Assembly (NCBI GenBank): GCA_022316685.1
Contig: JAKJHU010000014.1
Location: 3,033,001 to 3,097,000, forward strand
Reading direction: 5' to 3'
Source of the DNA: Progne subis subis
Lineage: Eukaryota; Chordata; Aves; Passeriformes; Hirundinidae
Length of the DNA: 64,000 nucleotides
Part shown: positions 60,901 through 64,000 of the stretch, piece by piece
Layout of the letters: each line of letters starts with the position of its first letter
Numbering within the stretch: position 1 is the first letter of the stretch
Notes under the pieces: model-generated
Told to the model about the DNA's origin: nothing
Databases searched by the model: none
What the model saw: only the letters and a program-made list of their open reading frames with translations
Position numbers and translations under genes: made by a program

Positions 60901-63900
60901 GGTGGGATCTGGGTTTTCTGCCTGACCTTGCCTGAACACTCCTGTCCCCTTCTCTATTTTCTCCGTGTGCCATCAATGCAGTTGTCTCTTGACACAGTTG
61001 CCACAGTGACAGGCAAGGAGGCCAAGCTTTGGTTTCTACAAAACACACCTCATTCTTCATATCTGGGTCTATTCTGAGTAAAAGCTCAAGGTTAAGGGCA
61101 GAAATGCAGGGTAAAGAGTGCACAGCCTGGTACAAACACTTGAGTCTGTGATGCTGCCACTCCTCCCATCTTCTCTTGTTCTCATCCTCTTCTTGAACAT
61201 TACCTGCTGGTGGATTTCATGGGACTCACTAGAAAACCTGACAAGATGCCCACTTTTTCAGCCATTGTATGATGAAGACTTGAGATAGCTCTTAAAAAAT
61301 TAGAACTATTCTGCCCTGTCTTAAAGAGTATTAACGTCTCCACCCAACAGCAACCACCTGATTGAGGATTTCAATGTGAAGAAAACACAACAGGGCAGCA
61401 TTTGCCTGAAATTGCTCCAGAAAAGGATGTAGTTCTCAAGGTAAATAATAAATTCCCTTAGCTGGTACCTTGGGGACTATATTGCATACCCTATATTACC
61501 CTATATTACTCAGTCGTCCTCACTTTCACCCTTGGCTGCTCTTCTTCCTCTGTCTTCAGTTTGTGTCATGGCTGGTATGAAAAATCCCTCACCTCTAGGT
61601 CACCACAGCTGTGAACAGCCAAAAAGAAACGTTGCAGACCATGTTTTTAGATGGAAAGCTGGGTTTTATATGAGTGTTGGCTTGTAATTGCCTCTATGTT
61701 TATGTTAATTGCAGGATTTCTGAGACCTTAGAGAACCATTTATGGCACCAAACTAATGAGCTTTTTTCCCCTTATGACATTTCATTTCCTGGGCAATGTG
61801 ACTACTGTAAAAAGAGAAGCACCTGCATTAATTTTGCCTCATAAAAGACACCCTGATTCATCAAAAGGCGACAAAAGCAAAGCATTCACCTAAAGATACA
61901 ATCACTGACCACCTCAGCTCTGTCTGAATGCACCTACATCCCCCACTGTCCGTGCTGACAAGTGCTGGATGCTTTATCCCAGCATTTCCCAGCCAGAAGA
62001 TTCATTCACATCCTAAGGCAGTTCTCTGGAAACCCCAAGGTGTTCCTGCTAGTCCACATGTTAATCTTTCCCTGTGCCACCCCACAGCTGTCAGTGCCAG
62101 TTCTTGCACAGACAAGTCAGTTGCTGTTGAGTTATGGGAAATTTTTCGTCTCTCATGCCTGGATAAACCCTTTTTTTTGAGTGGTCCCACCCACCATCAC
62201 CCATGAGAAAAAGAAGAGACTGAAGCCAGGCATCAAAGACAGCCTGCAAGAAGAGAGTCATTCACTCTGAGGTGAATTTACTGAATATTAACAATTAGAC
62301 TTTGTGTCCCAATAGGCCTTACCTGTGCTTCTGTCTGGTGATAGAATGTTCTTTTATGGCTTTGAAGAGCCAGGAAACAGGGAAAAGTGGTGTGTGGTGA
62401 AGGATGGGAGAATAAATAAAGCAGCCTGTTAAATTTTTAATGTCAAGTGTAGCCTGACTGGAGGGTAGTCTGGCTTTCAGGTGCCTTAGTGCATGGAAGA
62501 GTTTCCCAGGCAGAGTGGTAGAAGTAACTACTGTATTGAGATGATGCTCCTGTCTGATTCAGGAGATGATCCAGGGCAGTTCTCCAGTTCTGGTATTAAA
62601 GGATAAAAGAACTGGACCAAGGACCCTTGTCTGCATCCAGAACAAGACAGAACACACACAGCAAGAACACAATTAAGCTAACTCACAAAATAAATGCATC
62701 TGCAGTAGGAGAAGACAGTCACCACTTTGGGAACATTTAATGCTCTGGCAGCAGCAGCTCTGAATCGAGGAGCAGCAAAAGCAGCATCAAAGTGTGAATT
62801 TGTGCCTTGTGACAGAACTTTTCTGCTCCCCAGCTGATGGGCATGGAGCAGGACAGAGGGACACAAATTGCTGCTCTTGTTGCAGCATCTCAGGAGCCCC
62901 AGCTGTACTCAGACTAATCCAACCAGCAGGTGACCTTCCGTCTGGGGTTCCTCATTATGGCAAGGGGAAAATGGACAATGGGCAGCTGGTGCTAATGTGC
63001 TGACAAGAGTATAGGAAAACTGATGGTTAATGATGCTTCATTAGTGCTTCAGCTCTGTTTCTGACCCTGCTCCAAAATCTCCCCAGAGCTCAGAGCTGAG
63101 TTCTCCATCTAGATTTTAAGTTGAACGAGGGAGATATTAGAGTGGTCTTGCTGGATTCCCATGTCACAGGCATGTCTAGGACATTCCATATCCAAAGGAG
63201 GAGAATGGGGCTGCCAGTGATCACTGAAGCCATCACATGGAGGTGCAGACTGGCTGTGTGTGGAACAGTGACACATTGGGTATATTATCTAAGGCAATAT
63301 TTCCTCATAAAAGTTATCCTTGGCAATTGTTAATTCACTCTTTCCTGTATGTACAGGAGAAAGAGAAGCATTCAGAAAGGCTGAGGTATCTGTATCTCCT
63401 TGCTACATAACAATGTGTCTACACTTCAGAATTAAATATTCCAATGTAACCTCTCAATATTCCAGGTTTTCATCTCATGATGTTTTTCTCTCCAGCAGTG
63501 ACTTTCTCTGTTTTGAAAAAGCTTTCAAGCCTTGCCATTTAATTATGCCCTTCACCCCTAGACTTCCACTTTCCCAAGAGCTACCTTCCTATTCCACCCA
63601 GTATGTCTGTAGATTTTATAGCCTTTATAGCCTTTATTCTTCATGACCTTTTAACCTTTAACTTCCTTCTCCAATGTTCTTTTATTTTTTTTTCCAAGTG
63701 CCTCTTTCTATACATTACTATCCCAGCAACAACTCATTTCACTCACCTTGGCCCCACTGTGTTAATCTCAATTATTCTGATTTAGTTGGCTGAAACAGCA
63801 AATTTGAAGAAATTCCCATGTCCTCAGATCAGCTACAGAGGAGGGAGCTACTGCCTGTCACTGAAAGCAAGAGACTCACAACTTCTCTTCTTTGGTGACC

Positions 63901-64000
63901 TTTTGGTTGCCCTGGAGCAGTCTGGCCTCAGTTTCCTTCCTCTGAACAAGAGAAGCGCTGGTGCCACCACTGTACCAGGCAGAGGACACTTTCAGACATC
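57962..64000 (-). other. KCNMB2: Upstream KCNMB2 intron or 5' flank, continues off the right edge
   Basis: No coding exon is recognised in this 6-kb stretch. It is presumably the large intron that separates noncoding 5' exons from the start-codon exon in this gene family. I see no CpG island or convincing promoter. A T20 tract lies at 60597-60616 and small tandem duplications at 61491-61510 (ACCCTATATT twice). The segment near 59340-59370 weakly resembles a CR1 end (see rejected). Confidence 0.6.
60597..60616. repeat. T20 mononucleotide tract
   Basis: Twenty T residues are followed by CCCTTGCTTCTCAG. On + this superficially mimics a splice acceptor, but no exon follows. Confidence 0.95.

Noticed and set aside
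1..64000. tRNA, snRNA or microRNA genes; retroviral LTRs; reverse-transcriptase frames; CRISPR or other prokaryotic systems
   Set aside because: I looked for tRNA B-box-like GGTTCGA motifs, snRNA starts, paired LTRs and RT signatures by eye and saw none convincing. A covariance-model or RepeatMasker search would be needed to exclude small RNAs.

Overview
The window is vertebrate nuclear DNA, most likely from a bird. Coding sequence lies in short exons with GT-AG introns. The recognisable interspersed repeats are a few decayed CR1 LINE ends, and there are no mammalian SINEs. Overall repeat density is low. A turtle or crocodilian is a less likely alternative, because CR1 alone does not exclude them. 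There are no operons, CRISPR arrays or other prokaryotic features.

Two protein-coding genes are supported, and they converge. At the left edge, on the + strand, are the last three coding exons of ZMAT3 (1074-2631), an RNA-binding matrin-type zinc-finger protein. They encode the C-terminal 159 residues, with zinc fingers 2 and 3. The first part of the gene is off the left edge. A long AT-rich 3' UTR probably runs to about 7.4-7.8 kb, where several AATAAA signals cluster. On the - strand, all four coding exons of KCNMB2 are present (57906 down to 42591). KCNMB2 is the BK-channel beta-2 subunit with an inactivation ball. The exons splice in phase to exactly 235 residues. A likely 3' UTR extends down to about 40.75 kb, and one 5' UTR segment precedes the ATG. 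Upstream noncoding exons and the promoter are probably beyond the right edge. The same convergent ZMAT3/KCNMB2 arrangement is known in mammals.

The region between them (about 7.8-40.7 kb) holds no gene I can support. It contains CR1 ends at 20455, 35636 and 36730, a perfectly phased 8-copy 29-bp minisatellite (24459-24690), a degenerate interstitial telomeric array (39091-39146), long homopolymer tracts and a CpG-richer patch near 14.1-14.3 kb. KCNMB2 introns hold another CR1 fragment (45716) and microsatellites.

I found no strikingly new system. The items most worth a second look are an in-frame alternative splice acceptor in ZMAT3, an open frame upstream of the KCNMB2 start that could mask its inactivation ball, the interstitial telomeric sequence, the minisatellite, and a 10-to-2 strand bias of long T-runs, including T44 within the presumed KCNMB2 3' UTR.
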